A stretch of 64,000 nt of DNA from Achatina immaculata (GCA_009760885.1 CM019715.1:19086503-19150502), one strand, 5' to 3'. Positions 25,301-40,300 are shown, numbered from the stretch's first letter. The notes: generated from the sequence alone by a model not told the origin. Made by a program: numbers and translations.

Positions 25301-28300
25301 GGATATATCTTCAACTGTTGTTTATTTTATTTTGTATGTAATTAGTCTCATTACTTAATTGTCGAACCATATATATATATATATATATATATATGAGGGG
25401 AATTACAGATATATATCTGTACTGACAAAACAGAAAATTAATTTAAAAAAAATCCAAGTGACATCATCACTTACTGTAGAAATGACTCCCACAGTAATTG
25501 CAAATTTCCCACCAGTGCCTCGCCTTAATGCATCCTTCATGGCTTTAACAGCAGTTTTACAGTAAGTAACATCTTTAGGACTTTCTTGTACTGAATCATG
25601 AATAGGATCTTCTGGTTGGAATGACAAATCTACAGTCTTTTCCAAATGAGAACTTGGTACAAAGGACAACATATTAACAAATGTGCTATCACAATCATTC
25701 CTGCATTGATCTAGCTCTCCTGGAAGACTAGGTCCTGACAGTGCAATCTTAAGTGAGTTATCCTGATGCACAAAATCCTGTGATGACAAAGTGGAAACAC
25801 CTTGTATTGTACCGTACATATCTGAATTATTATACTGGGCAGTGACATAGTGATCTGATGTACAGTTGTGCTGTGTCTTGGAGCAAAATCCACTGTCTCT
25901 TTGGCACTCATCTGGTTTATGAAGATTCTGACTAGCAGTAGTTACATCCCAGTCAGATAAAACACATGTCTGTGAACAAGACAAATGGCTATCTTTAAGG
26001 AACACAATCACCACCATAAGATCAAGTCTGATCGCTGACAACTGCCGGTCACGTTCGTAAAGACTGGAGACTTTTATTGCTACATCTCCAATGGCTTGAC
26101 CTGATGGATAGTCCTGTACAACCACAAATGTATTTGCTGGGACATCTTGATTTTCAGCAATCTTTAAAAACAGAAAAGATACAATATCATAAATCTAATT
26201 TAATAATTCTACTACAATTTAGTAAACTAATAGATACAAGGTGTCACTTTGCGTAGTGCTGATTTAGGTATAGCACTATTTGCATTATCTAAGTTCAGCA
26301 TCTGTATATGCAGATCATCCATGTGGGTGAGAAAAATATTATGTAGTATGAGTTAATTGGGCATATACCGTTATAGCATACACTGAAAGTGTACTCCTTG
26401 AGCATCCAAACACATTTATACACATTTAATTTTGCTTCCAAACACTTTGTCTAGATCAGGATAGACCAGGATGGTGACAACAAAAAGGAAGTTAGAATTC
26501 AAACTGCAAAAGCAGCACTGACCTTCAAGAATCTTGAGAACATATGGCATTCAAAAACCAAATTAAGATTATTCAATTCAAATGTGATATCCACCTTCAT
26601 TTATACATGTGAAAGCTGGAACTAAAGAAACAGACAAGAAATTAGAGTCTTTTTAAAACAAATGCCTAAGAAAAATACTTGGTATAAAGTGGAATGAATT
26701 CAAGAATAATGCAGAGATAAGACAGATGAGCAAACAACAACCTATCTCAAGGGTGATCAGAAAAAGATGGACATATGTCAGTCATGTGATGAGAAGAAAC
26801 AATCAGAGAATCCCAAAACAAGCTATCAGGTGGTACATAACAGGCTGAAGAAAAAGAGGTCGACCATGTGAAACTCTAAAGAGGACATTGTTAAGAGAGG
26901 CCAGTTTAGTGGGCATAACATCCCTTGATGAGGTTGAAAAGCTTGCAGAAAACAGGAAATTTGGCAAACTACCATGCGAGCCCCATGTGACGTTTAGTAC
27001 CACTGGAAGGAGGTAAGATGATGTAAGATCACATTCTGAGGCATCAGTGCAGGCTTGGCATTGGCATCTCATGCTATTGCAGAGTTTTTGAAAAAATGTT
27101 TTGGGTACAGTGCTTCATTTTGCAATGAGTGCTAGCTCCAGATCATTCAGTGTTGATGTCATACTGATGGCTCCTTCTGTTCAGTTCATCCCACACATAT
27201 TCAACTGGGGTCATGTCAGGAGAGCTTGCAATCCAGCACAAGAGAAGGTTGCTAGACTAGGAAATTCCTGGTAACAGTAACTGTACTGTACGAGGTCTAG
27301 TATTATCATGGTAAAAAAAAACTCTCAGACCTTGACGATTTTAAAAGAAAGGCTCTATGATATGTCATAGTACCTGATTAATATAGATGTTGGTGTAACA
27401 TCTCTGAAAACGAGTGGAGCACAATGGTCATGGGAGAAACCACTCCACACATGTATGCTTCCTCTTCCATACCTTTCGTGCTGGACTACACATGTATTGG
27501 CATATCTTTCTCCAGGACAACACCACACATGATCTCTCCTATCAGCAACGGAGAAACTAAAGCAGCTTTCATCTGAGAACATCACTATCTCCATTCTGTC
27601 ATTGGACGACGTAAAATTTGTCAGGCTCAGGCCATTCTCCTGTTCTGGTGACGTCTAGGGCCAATGTTGGGATGCCTGTTTTGCAAGCCAGCAGCGTGAA
27701 GTCTATGTTGCACAAGTCCCCGAGTGTTAGGTGTATGTGCTGCTTACGAGTTGATGTTTGGAAACAACTGCGCAATGGCATTTGGTGATACCGAGCTCAT
27801 GTTGTTACTTGAGGTTGATTAGGCCTGGAATGGTCATTCATGGTGTTGTTGCCTGAAATCGGTGGTTCAGCTTCACCACAGTCAAACTGTCACTATGAAA
27901 GTGGCAACATCTCTGGTCATCATTCCATTGCTAAGCACACCAACTGCTTGCCATCACTCTTGTAACAACAATCTGGGCATGACAAAAACAGCAGAAACTT
28001 CCTTTCGATGGAAACAGATGATGGCCTTTTACCTGTTTAAACTTGCCTGTGTGCCAAATTTCAGTCATGTATATTCTGAGTGTCTGAGTGGCGAAGTGGT
28101 CAGTGCACTGGTGAAGGTCGGGAGCTCGAATCCGGCTGGAGGTGCCCCAGTCACCCAGATGTAGAAATGAGTACCCGATTTCTTCTGGAGTTGGGGAAGG
28201 AAAGGCAGACAGGCGTGATACTGATCATATCACCCTCTAGAGTGCCTGACAGGTCATGGAAAATATGGGCACTAACACCATATCCATATGTGCCTCTAAG

Positions 28301-31300
28301 GCATGACAGGATTACCTTTACCCTTTTTTTTTATATTCTTAATAAGGCCATAAATTTTTAAAAAGTTGATTTGCAAATGCTGCATAGTAAATTTAAAGTA
28401 AACATCACATCACCGGGAAAATGTTATTACATTAACTGCCACACTTGCACACTTTTGGAGCTTCAAAATCACTCCCATACATAAACACTTCACACTTCAC
28501 AACAGTTTGATAAAATTGTGCATTTTTTTATTGGAGGGTAGTATTTATCCATACAACAAGTACTGAAGAAAATTGGTTAGTAAAGAAAATTACAGAGAGA
28601 AAACTTAAGTATTTCGGATATTAAATGTCATAAATTTGGAAAAGTCAGTCTTGGAGAGGTATATAATGGGGGAAAAGGAAGACAGGAAGACCAGGACGAA
28701 GATGGCAACAAGACATTCATGATTTGCGAATGGATGCATCAGCAGTAGAGCATCTTGCTTATAACTGAGAGGCCTTCAAGAAAGGTGTTGGGGAGGAAAA
28801 TTTCCACAAGGGACATGCAAATGAATGACTGACTGAATCAGCCCACATAGGAGCAAAACCCACAATAACCACATGAAAACCGTCTTCTAGGGCGTAAAAT
28901 ACCAATATACTGTTCTTGTTATCTCTTACTGCCATTTCTCTTCTGTCCTTCCTATTTCTGTCTTTTTGTAAAACTGCCTACCTCTATTCCACTAACAATA
29001 CAGTTCACGGTCATCATCATGTCATTACCTTTTACCATTCCTGGCTGCCCCCATGACCTACAGAGAACTAATGACAGGGATCTAGACTTAACATGTAAAC
29101 ACTGAAGAAAAGGAAGTACATCTTGCACAAATATTCCACAGAACAAGACGGTATATGTATATCAACCAACCTTTATCTGTCCTTTACACAGTCGGTGTTG
29201 AAACTCTTCCAAAGCCATGAACTCCCTGCTGCAGATGTTTATAACAGACACCACCATGAACTTTTCTGGCCAAAGGAGATAGAAAAATTGTGTACATCTT
29301 TAGGTGTCAATACAGATAAAGTGACCATCTGTCCTATATTAAATATGACAGTCTAGTATTTTAAGGAATGTAACTTCATTCTTATTATATGCAATTTTAT
29401 ATCATTTTATTTTATCAAATTATTTTAGCTGGGACACCTAAATGTCCCTCATTTTAAAACAAATACCCCATATTGCCCTGTATTCTCATTTTTGATCACT
29501 TTTGACAAAGATATTCCCACAATGTTTTAATTATCTTATGGGAAATGTTGCTCTTTTGAAGAAAATTCACTCAGTAGTTATGTACAAGTAAGCATGATTG
29601 GCACATTTGCAATTAGCTATAAGCCTAGTCTTTTGATTAAATTTTGGATTAAAATTTAAATTTAACTACCATTTTCCCCACACTCCTCCCACCACCCCCA
29701 TAATTCTTTTAATATCTTGTTTCCATACAACTTATTATTGAAAAACATTTGCATTGACCATAAGAATGTTCTTATGACTTTCAAAATTACAGTATTCTTT
29801 AGCAAAGTGCTTTGTGGTCATTTTGCCCAAATTGCATCAACATGAGTCTTCTTGATTTGTTTATGACTTGAATATTATATGTGTTCTCTTCTGCTAAATT
29901 GATAAAAGGAACTAGTAGCCATTGTAGACAGGGCAAACGATAAAGCAAATAACAGCAAAAGAGTTGAGGTCCCACCTAAATACTTCATAGGTGCTGGTAC
30001 GACATCAAATATTGAAATCAGGGACATTCCCTTACCATCACTGCTAGATGGTACAAATGATTGGGAAGTGACAGCGGACCTTCCAGAAAGACGAGAATAC
30101 CCGACTGCCATTAAGAACACAGGAATGCGACCGGACATTGTAGTGTACTCCACAGAAAAACAGGAATTAATAATGATCGAGCTTACGGTCCCATACGAAA
30201 CTATAATAGAGGAACAGCATTTATTCAAATTGGAGAAGTACAATGATCTGGTCAAGCAACTGAGGCAGGGGGCAGGAATCAGGGCAAAAGTGATAGCTGT
30301 AGAAGTGGGAGCAAGAGGATTCATAGCAACATCAGCATATGACCTATGTAAGCAACTGGGCATAAAGGGACAAGCAAGAGCAAGGGCATTGAGAAGCCTT
30401 TCAGAAACAGCAGAAAAGGCCTCATGCTGGCTGTGGAGTATGCGAAACAAGCATTGGGAGCATAAGTAATTTCATTTGCCACAACCAATACCAGTCCTCC
30501 ATAGCTAAATCGCTAAAGACGCGTGGCAACTGGAAGATCATGGGTTCGAAAAAAAAGCAACAACTCACAAGACCTCTGGGAGTCATGACCCAGAGGGGCC
30601 CACCCCCCTTAGAGTGTCAGGAGTTTAAAGGGCTGAAACACTTGTCTGAGGGGGGGTACTTCCTCTGATGATCTGAAGGAGTTGTGTTGTTGTTCCGCTC
30701 TCTACGGTAGAGAGTTTCCTGCATACATCAGTTTTAATACAAAGCCCCACCAGCTATATGGAAAAACTATGGAATTCATCTATCACAAACAGTGAGACTT
30801 CTTAAGCATGCATGTACTGTGGCACATGAAGTACTGAAGAAGAAGCATCACTTTTCATGTGTTAAACTCTTTCTCAAATTTCTTAAATAAACATGTCTTT
30901 TGCCTCTTTGTACGTCACTCTCTAACTTTAAAAAATATATTCACTCTAGCTTTGGCCAAGTGGTTAGCTCTTCCAGTTCCTGTAATTTTGTGACATACTT
31001 CTTTAAGGTAGGAAAGGTAGCCATACTGTGCTATGAAGGCATCTAGGGGATACGAATGTTAGTATCCACGTTTTCCTTGACCTGTCAGCACACTACTGGT
31101 AATGTGGTTAGCACCAAGCCAGGTACCAATTTCTACAGCTGTGCGACCACAAAGCATCTGGCAGGTTTCAACCACCAATCTTCACCATGGGAGACTAGTG
31201 CACAAAACACTTCATTACATGGACAAAAACACTTTCTGTAACTCTGTATGTAATATGTTAGAGGCCAACTTTGCTAAACATTGTTATATATATATTATAT

Positions 31301-34300
31301 ATATATATATATGAACACAATTATGTCTGAATGTAAAGGCCATAAATTTGCTGCCCTAATTTAAGAATTTGTGCGTGCAAGACTGTGGGCACCTATACAG
31401 TAGTAGGTTCCACAAAAGGAAAACATTATCTGCCAAAATACTGAGATGCATGAAAGTCATTATGTGTTGACAAATATGAACAGTGCATTGAAGGAAAACA
31501 GATCCTCCCACTAAAAAAAAAAAAATCACCTAACTTAATCATTGATTAATGCCAAAAAAAAATTCCTGTTGTATACACTTTTGCATTTGTATTCTGAATT
31601 TGGAGTTGACAAGATAACAGAAATATGCAATAACACATGAACTGTGATATCTACCTCAATAAATGAAACACTCAGTTTTTAGCACTACCAAGAAGGCAAA
31701 AGCCACAGACTGATCAGATTTTATAAGTCTGATGAGTTATGTGAGTAAAATTCTCAAAATCATCCTTGAAAGAATACAAAACAAAACTGACAAAGAAGTC
31801 AGGGAAGAACAATCTGGTTTCAGGTAGAACAGTAAAACAAGGTGATTTTTTGCACAAGAAAGCTGACTGAGAAGTACATGGAAGTTCCAAAAGATACATA
31901 CACCTGTTTTATAGATTATACTAAAGCATTTGACAAACTAGTAAAATATCTAGAGGAAATCAGTCTTAACAGAAAAGACATCCAAATTATAACAAATCTC
32001 TATTGGGAACACAAAGCATCAGTAAGATACACTACAGTGCCATCAACAAACATACCTATAAAGAAGGAAGTTAGGCAAGGATGTGTTCTGTCTTCATTTC
32101 TATTCGACCTGTACACCGAGAACACCTTCAGACACTCAGATGAACTACCAGGAGGAATAAATATCAACAATCTAAGGTATACAGTTAATGCAGTTCTAGC
32201 AATGAATCCACAGAGCCGACATAAATTAATAGAAATGATAAAAAATACATAAGCCAGGAATGGTGATTAGAAATCAGTATGAAGAACAAAGTAATTGTGT
32301 TCACTAGGAAAGACCAAAAGCTTCAAATGGATATAACGTAAACAAAGAGAAACTGGAACAAGTGACAAATTATAACTACTGACTGAGGGTAAATGATGTG
32401 AGAGACATGGAGAAAAGAATATGAATGGCAAAACATAATTCAACAACATGAAGACAGCGCTGTTATCAAGGAATCCACTCATAAAAACAAAAATGAAAAT
32501 TGCAGAATGCTGTATCTATTGTGTCTTATGAATGGAGTAGAAACCTGGACTCAAAGCAAAAAGCTGGAGAGAAAAATTAATGCAGCATAAATGTGGCTGT
32601 ACAGAAAATTAGGCCATATATTATGAAGAATGAAAAGAACAAACACACAAGTTTTAGAACAGCTCCAACTGCAATGTGAACTTCTAAAAAAAATAAAGAT
32701 CAAGAAACTACAATACTGTGGCCATATCAAAAGACATACTGAAGACCATACTAGTAGGAAAGGTGGAAAGGGAAAGAGTGAGAGGTAGACAGATATCCAG
32801 ATGGAAAGATAACATATGAGACTGGACAGGACACAACCTGGTTGAGTCCGCCATCAAGGTGTGGAAACAAAGAAACTGGAGATTCATTATTGCCAACCTT
32901 CATTCTGAAGATGGTTTATGGTGATGATGAGGATAAATTTTCTAATTCTGAATTCTTTTAAGGAAAACTGCTTATAAATATTTAGTAAAAATATAGCTAT
33001 AAACATGAAAACAATTTCATATCACCACCTACCTTTGACTGTAGATTCCATTAAGTAGATATCCCTCTGGTAAGTGACCTACATAAACAATCACAATAAC
33101 AGATTTATCATAAACAATCACAATAACAGATTTATAAGTAAAACCTAAAGTAGGAGAATATGTCACTATAGAAGAGATGGCACAATCATCAGAGCACTGT
33201 TGGTCAAGACTATCATAAGGACAGGAGTAATACAGCTGATAGTGAACTATCTTTGTATAAGAAAATTATGGATAGAAGACAAACTTCTGGCAGTATCCAG
33301 CAGTTAATACATCAGTAGAAGTGTGTTCCTGATATACCAAAGTTATGGGAAACTGCCTCTGATATGGAAAATATCTACCTATAAAATGAGGCACACTGAT
33401 TATACTGTACACACAGCTGCTGGCACATGAACAGAAAAATAGATGGTCACAGGTGGTCAATCAGTCCCATGACAGAGTTCACATTAAAAAAAAAAACCCA
33501 GTTTTTTCAAGTAATATTTCTAGCAATATGATGTTGTACTACAAACTATAGGCAGTTGTAGAAACCAAACTAGCAGCTATAGAATGCTAAATAACAATAC
33601 CATTTTGTTTCTATTAACTGGCCACTACAGATTTTTGTATCATCCACACCAACTGAAATTATTCCACTTTACATGGTCATATGTACTTCTGAACATGTCC
33701 TCAGTGAGCTTCAAACATATGCAGATTTATACAGCCAAACTTGGTCAGTGGGTCTGGATTTGAACTGGAAGTGGTTCATCAGAATCTGTAGAAAACTGAA
33801 GATTTCATCCTGGTGACAGGATTCTAGACTTAGCATGACTCGGCACATTAATGCTGAAGAAGAAGAAGACCAGCAAAACTGGAAATCTAATAAAAGAAAA
33901 TCTTGCATTTGGTGTCACAAAAATGAATATGTTTATTAAAATAGCAATACATTTTGGAAAGTCTAAGAAATCATTTCTGGTAATGAAAAATGAACATAGT
34001 GTTTCTCGTATCTTAAGATTTATTGTAATGCTAAATCATCAGTGTATATTAATATCATCATTTATATATTAGTAAATAATGAAACTTCCCATTAATGGAG
34101 AAGGAAAAATATACATAGAAGGAACAGCTGTTGAAGAAGTAAATCAATCTGCATACCTAAGCAGCTACATAGACCAGGATCATAACACCTGAAAGGAAGC
34201 TAGAATTGCAATAGAAGCATTGACGTTCATGAATCTTGAGAACATATGGAATTCAAAAGTTTATAAGCACAAAAACTAAAGTTAATATTATTCAATTCAA

Positions 34301-37300
34301 ATGTAATATCCACCCTCTTTTATGCATGTGAAAGCTGGAAACAACTAAAGAAATAGACAAGAAATTAAGACTCTTTTGAAAACAAAAATGCCTAAGAAAA
34401 ATACATGGCATAAAGTGAAACTAATTCAAGAACAATGAAAGATAAGACAATGAGCAAACACCAACCTGTCTCATGGGTGATCAGAAAAAGGAGATGGATG
34501 TATATTGGCCAAGTGATGAGAAGAAACATTCAGAAAATCCCAAAACAGGCTATCAAGTGGAACACAACAGGCTGAAAAAAAAAAGGTCAACCACATGAAG
34601 CTCTAAAGAGGACACTGTTAAGAGATGCCAAATTCCGTCAGTCATTTGCATGTCCCTTGTGGAACTTTGCCTCCCTAACAGCTCTCCTGTAGGCCTCTCA
34701 GTTATAAGCAAGATGCCCAGCTGCCAATCCATCCACTTGCAGATCATCAACGATGTCTTGCAGCCATCTTCGACTTGGTCTTCCTCTTTTTCTTTTTCCC
34801 ATTATGTACCCTTCCAAGATGTTCTTCTCTAAATTATCATGACATTTAATGTGTCCAAAATATTTAAGTTTTCTCTCTTTAATCCTCTTTAGTAGCCAGC
34901 CTTCTTCAATATTAAGTTCTTGTATTATGGATATATTTGTTATTTTTTGTCCATGATATTTGAAGAACCCTTCTGTAGCATTTATATTCAAGGGCATTTA
35001 TGTGTTTCTCAGCTATTTTGTTAAGTGTCCAGGTCTTACGGGCATGCTGCGATGGGAAAGATGCATGCCCTTAAAAATCTTATTTATGTAGTTCTGTCTG
35101 TTCCTCTCCACAGCTTCTTTAGTTGTTTTACTTTCTTAAGAGTGACAAATGTCCTCCTTTTAACTTCCCTCACTGTATCTCCATTTTTAGTTAGTAGTGA
35201 TCCAAGATATTCAAAACTCTCCACTTCTTCCAATTTTTCCTCACTGATACATATTTCAGCTGCCTTATTTGTTTTGTCAGTTGTCATCAATTTAGTTTTC
35301 TTCGCATTAAGATAGAAGTTTTGCTCTTCATCTTACGGACTGATGTAATTAGTGTTTTCTATTCCTTTTTTTGATCAAATTAGGAGGCATGAAATCCTTT
35401 GATGAGTTTGAAAAGATTGCCAAAAATAGAAAAACTTATCTAACTACCACGCGAACCCTATGTGATGTTTAATGGCATGGGAAGGATGTAAGATTTATGA
35501 CTGCTAAATAAACATTTTAGAAACTGAATACAGAATAAATGATTTTAGTGTATTCTTTCTCAAGTACTAAATTTCTTTGTTCACGTTTCATCTGAAAGCC
35601 TGTACCTGGGTGAACCTCTCCATTTTCATCAGAGTTAGGTAGTGGCTTCACAGCATTTATTTTTTTGGACATACTAGTCCAAAATACAGTATAAGCAAGC
35701 AAGAATTAAATGTCTCAAAAAGCTGAAAGACAAAGGCTCGCCATTATATCACAAATATTACATTAGAATTTTAAAGAAACAATTACTGTGTTCAGCTAAT
35801 GCAATCAAGAACACTAGATTATATACCTGAGAACAAAAATGATGCATTCTTGAGAACAATGAAATATAGCCTGACATGACAAAGTAAACACAATTCACAA
35901 AGGCCCTATACATATAGCAGAGTGAAATATATAAGCAGTGAATCCTGTGAGTGCTTGCTAAGTGGTTTCAACTGTTATCCAGCCAATCATATTAAGGTTT
36001 AATGCTTGGAATCAGGATGCACAAAAAATAAATTTTTAATATCCAGGCAGATATAAATATTTGAATTTTCAGATATTCATATATGAATATTTTACTGGTG
36101 GAAAGGTACTTGTTAAAATAACATGTATACACCACAAAAAGTTTTGACACAAATTTAAAATTAAATATTTCATGCACAGTTATATGGTATTTGACCATCA
36201 CTGACATTTCATGAGTCATTCTTACATCTTACATCGTTCCTGTGCCATTAAACATCACAAAGGTATGGTAGTTTGGCAAGTTTTCCTGTTTTCTGCGAGT
36301 TTTTCAATGTCATAAAGGGATGTTTTGCCCACTGAATTGGCCTGTCTTAGCAATGTCCTCTTTTGAGTTTCACGTAGTAGACCTCTTCTTCTTTCAGCCA
36401 GTTGTGTTCCACTTGATAGTTTGGGGATTCTCTGATTGTTTCTTCTCACCACATGACCGACATATGTCCATCTTCTTTTTCTGATTACCCATGAGACAGA
36501 CTGTTTGCTCATCTGTCTTATCTCTGCGTTGTTCTTGAATTCATTCCACTTTATACTGAGTATTTTCATTAGGCATTTTTTTCAAGAGAGTCTAATTTCT
36601 TGTCTATTTCTTTAGTTGTTTCCAGCTTTCATATGCATAAATGAGGGTGGATACTGTATTTGAACTGAATAATCTTACTGTATTTAAATTGAATAATCTT
36701 AACTTTAGTTTTTGTCCTTATAACTTTTGAATGCCATATGTTGTCAAGATTCTTTTGTCACCACCATGGTCTATGTAGCTGCCGAGATATGCAAACTGGT
36801 TTACTTCTTCAACAACTGTTCCTTCTACGTATATTTGTCCTTTGTGGTTAATGAGAAGTTTCATTATTTTTGTTTTATCCTAGTTAATTTCAAGTTCTAT
36901 TTTACTAGCCATTGAAGACAAAGTATCTGTTTTTACTTGCATTGATTTCACATTGTCACTGATAAGAGTTATGTCATCTGCAAAATCGAGATCTTCGAGT
37001 TGAGTCTCATGTAACCAATCAATGCCCATTTTACCTGTGCAGCATTTATTCATTATGGCAATTCTGAAAAGCAAGGGAGATAACATACATCCTTGTTTTG
37101 TGTCTGTTTCAATCTGGAACCATTCACTCACTCCTTTGTCTGTGTTGACTGCACAAACATATCTCTAATGATGTTGACAATCTTAGATGGTATTCCATAT
37201 ATTCTTAAAATTCTCCACAATAATTCTCTGTGTATGCTATCAAATGCATTTTTAAAGTCTATGAAGTTCAGGATTAATGGTCTTTACTTTTCAATATGTT

Positions 37301-40300
37301 CTTTAAATATTATTCTTAGAGTAAAGATATGGTCGAAACAGCTTCTCCCTTTTTTAAATCCTGCCTGTTCTTTTCTCACTGCTGTATCCACTATATTTTA
37401 AATCTATTCAAAATGACCTTGCAAAATACTTTTGACACACCTGATAGCAAGGTTACTCCTCTCTAGTTATTTGAATTGCTAAAGTTGCCTTTTTTCTGTA
37501 TTTTAACAATGATTCCTTTTTTCCATTTAGAAGGGACCTTTTCTTCTTTCCAAACTTTATTAAACATTCTCTGTAGTTGTTTCATGCTGTCACTGTTAAT
37601 AGCTTTTAACATTTTGGCTGTTATTTCATCTTCACACTGCAGCTTTGTTGTTAGTCATTAAATTCACTGCTGTTTCAATTTCATGCATGCCCTTAAAGTG
37701 CTCAACAGCAAATGACAAGTAGAAAAGCATGGATATCAGATAACACATGGAAATCCTTACATGAAAGATGAGCAGCCAAATTACCCATGTTGAATGTAAA
37801 TATAGATCTTGGAAGAGATTTGGCAAAAGCAACATACAAAGAACTAGACAATAAAGTAAAATGCTCAATAAATAAGCACTAAATAATCAAATATGGTATA
37901 TAGTAAATAAACAGTCAAACAATTTTGTTCTGGTGCCATGCCCTTGATTTTCACTTCCTATTTAAAGTGGAGTCCCGGTCTCCACTAAAACAGAATTTCT
38001 TCTAAACAGGGAGTCATTCTTCAGTGTGATATGACTTGTTTATATTACTGAGCAATAAACTTGTTTGTACATATACTGTTATGTACCGTGACTATTACAT
38101 TCAGACAATGAGAATTAAGCCCAGTGACACACAGATGTTACATTGATATAAACAGTGTAACAAGACAACCCAGATAACACTAACTTCCACTGCACATTAA
38201 TACACGACATGATCAGTTACATGTAAATCACTAACTCAACACCACAGATGACACTTAACATGAATCCAAACATCACAGGATTCATCAGCCACAATTCAAA
38301 CAATGTTTAATAATGAAAACCCATTTGTACGATAAGTGTTGCAATGATGTGGAGTGTAAACCTGATGGAAACATTTACAATGAGAACAGAAAAATGGTCT
38401 GGGCGATTAACATCGCCATGGGACCCTCAGACTAACATGCAGCATCAAAAACATACTAACTTCATATATATCGAAAAAAACTCCATACTCAACCTTCCAA
38501 CCTAGAATCACATTTGTCCTAAAAAGGACAATCAACTTACAACACTACATAATAAACTTAACCTTTTGTCCTAACAAGGCAATCAACTACAAAACAAACA
38601 TCCTAACCCTAACAAACATCCTTTCCAGAGAAAACTCACATACGACCTGTCTCTACAACATTCAGACGACAAACTCCTCTCTCAACTCGTTCACACATCC
38701 CACCTAACCTAATTCACGTGACTCAGTTGTGCCACGGAAATACATGATACTAACATCGTGCCTGACATAAACAGAATGAGCTGTGGTCTATTTGACCACA
38801 ACAACAGGGTTTCTCACAACAATCTGTACAGACATTCTGTTACATATTTTCCATCATCTTGCTACTGCAGAACTTTTAACTTCTGAAGTAATATTTAATT
38901 TTTCATTAAAATCTGTAACATCATGGCCCCTACCTGTGCTCATTTGGTGAGTACAGAATGTATGTATTTGGGTGTGTTTCATCATCATCATCTGCTGTTT
39001 TCAGTACCATGATTGGCAGTAACGAATCTCCAGTTCCCTTGCCTTGATGGTGCACTCAGCCAGGCTGTACCCTGTCCACTCTTGTTTATCTTCCCTCTAT
39101 ATCTCTGCCTACCTCTGCTCATTTCTCCTTCCACTTTCCTCCTACTATGGTCTTCAGTATATTGTTATGTCTTTTGGTATGGCCAAAGTATTTTGCCTTC
39201 TTGATCCTTATTTCTTTGAGAAGAACACATTGCACATCTAGTTGTTCTACTACTTGTACATGTGTTCTTTTCATTCTCCATGACATATGACCTAATTTTC
39301 TGTAGATCCACATTTCTGATGCATCTGTCCTTCTCTCCAACTTTTTTTACTTACAGTCCAGGTTTTTGCTCCATATAGTAATACAGATTTCAAATGTCAC
39401 CGTAAAGTCAGTATATGATTATATTAACATTTTCAAATTTTCAGTATTTATTTCATGACTTAATAAACTGTCAGTATTCACCAAACTTGGCTAGTGTCAA
39501 GTATATATGTCTGTTGTCATCTCAGTGCATGCAATCAGTCCAGACTGGATTGTATGTATTTAGCCACTCCCCTTCGACGACTTTTTTACTCCACTATGCC
39601 TATAGCACTACCATTCCAGATTAGAGGTGAGATGAGAAAAGCAAGTTACCAGATGAGTCAAAATTTTCTGATTTGATTTTGCATGAGCAACTGGCAGGAC
39701 ATGATCCACCAGTTGTTTCCTTATCTTCAGACAAAACTGCCAAAGCATGGCACAGTGCTGATGTAAAGAAATGGTTCAGTCAGCTGTTACCACAACAACA
39801 GAGTTTGGATATAAAGTCAACATTTCACAGACTTCTGGAAGCCATATCCAGACTTCAAGTGACTGAACTTCTATTTATTCCCTTAATGTTTGGACTTTAC
39901 CATAGAAGTTACAGAAATGCATTCAAGTCCTTCATGGCAAAATCTCAAGTTCTTGTAACTGGTTTCAAGTCATGTCTCAACTCAAGTCTCAAGATCATGA
40001 GTCAAATAGCAGAAAGACTACCGGTTTTGATTACCAGATCAGCAATGATTTATTATAGCATGCACAATGCACTGAAAGCTGTGAAATTAAAGAAAGTAAC
40101 ATATATAACAATGACTACAGATATACACAAGAAAGCAATATTCAGAAAGATAAACAGTCATAGTCTACAGGATGAAAACACTAAGAGTAATTTTAATCTG
40201 GTAGATAGAGGTGTATGGTGCAGTTTTACAAAGTGAGGGAGAGAGTGAGTAAGGTGAGAAAAAACAAATAGAAAGTATGAGAATGTATAAATGAAAAACA

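Noticed and set aside
28070..28160. tRNA gene
   Set aside because: A and B boxes are present but no cloverleaf or proper 3' end; the body continues as a SINE that recurs at 57285-57560.
28952..29146. Minus frame with acceptor- and donor-like borders, considered as a CRPPA exon
   Set aside because: Part of it resembles a repeat near 33800, and exon f joins exon g in phase without it.
29123..29356. Plus-strand 77-codon frame that looked like a terminal exon after TTTACACAG
   Set aside because: The minus strand at 29171-29265 fits CRPPA exon f by phase, splice signals and similarity; the plus frame is its antisense shadow.
37869..38976. Possible LTR or telomere-like C/A-rich sequence
   Set aside because: AACCCTAAC-like text is not tandem, and no paired LTR, primer-binding site or polypurine tract is visible.
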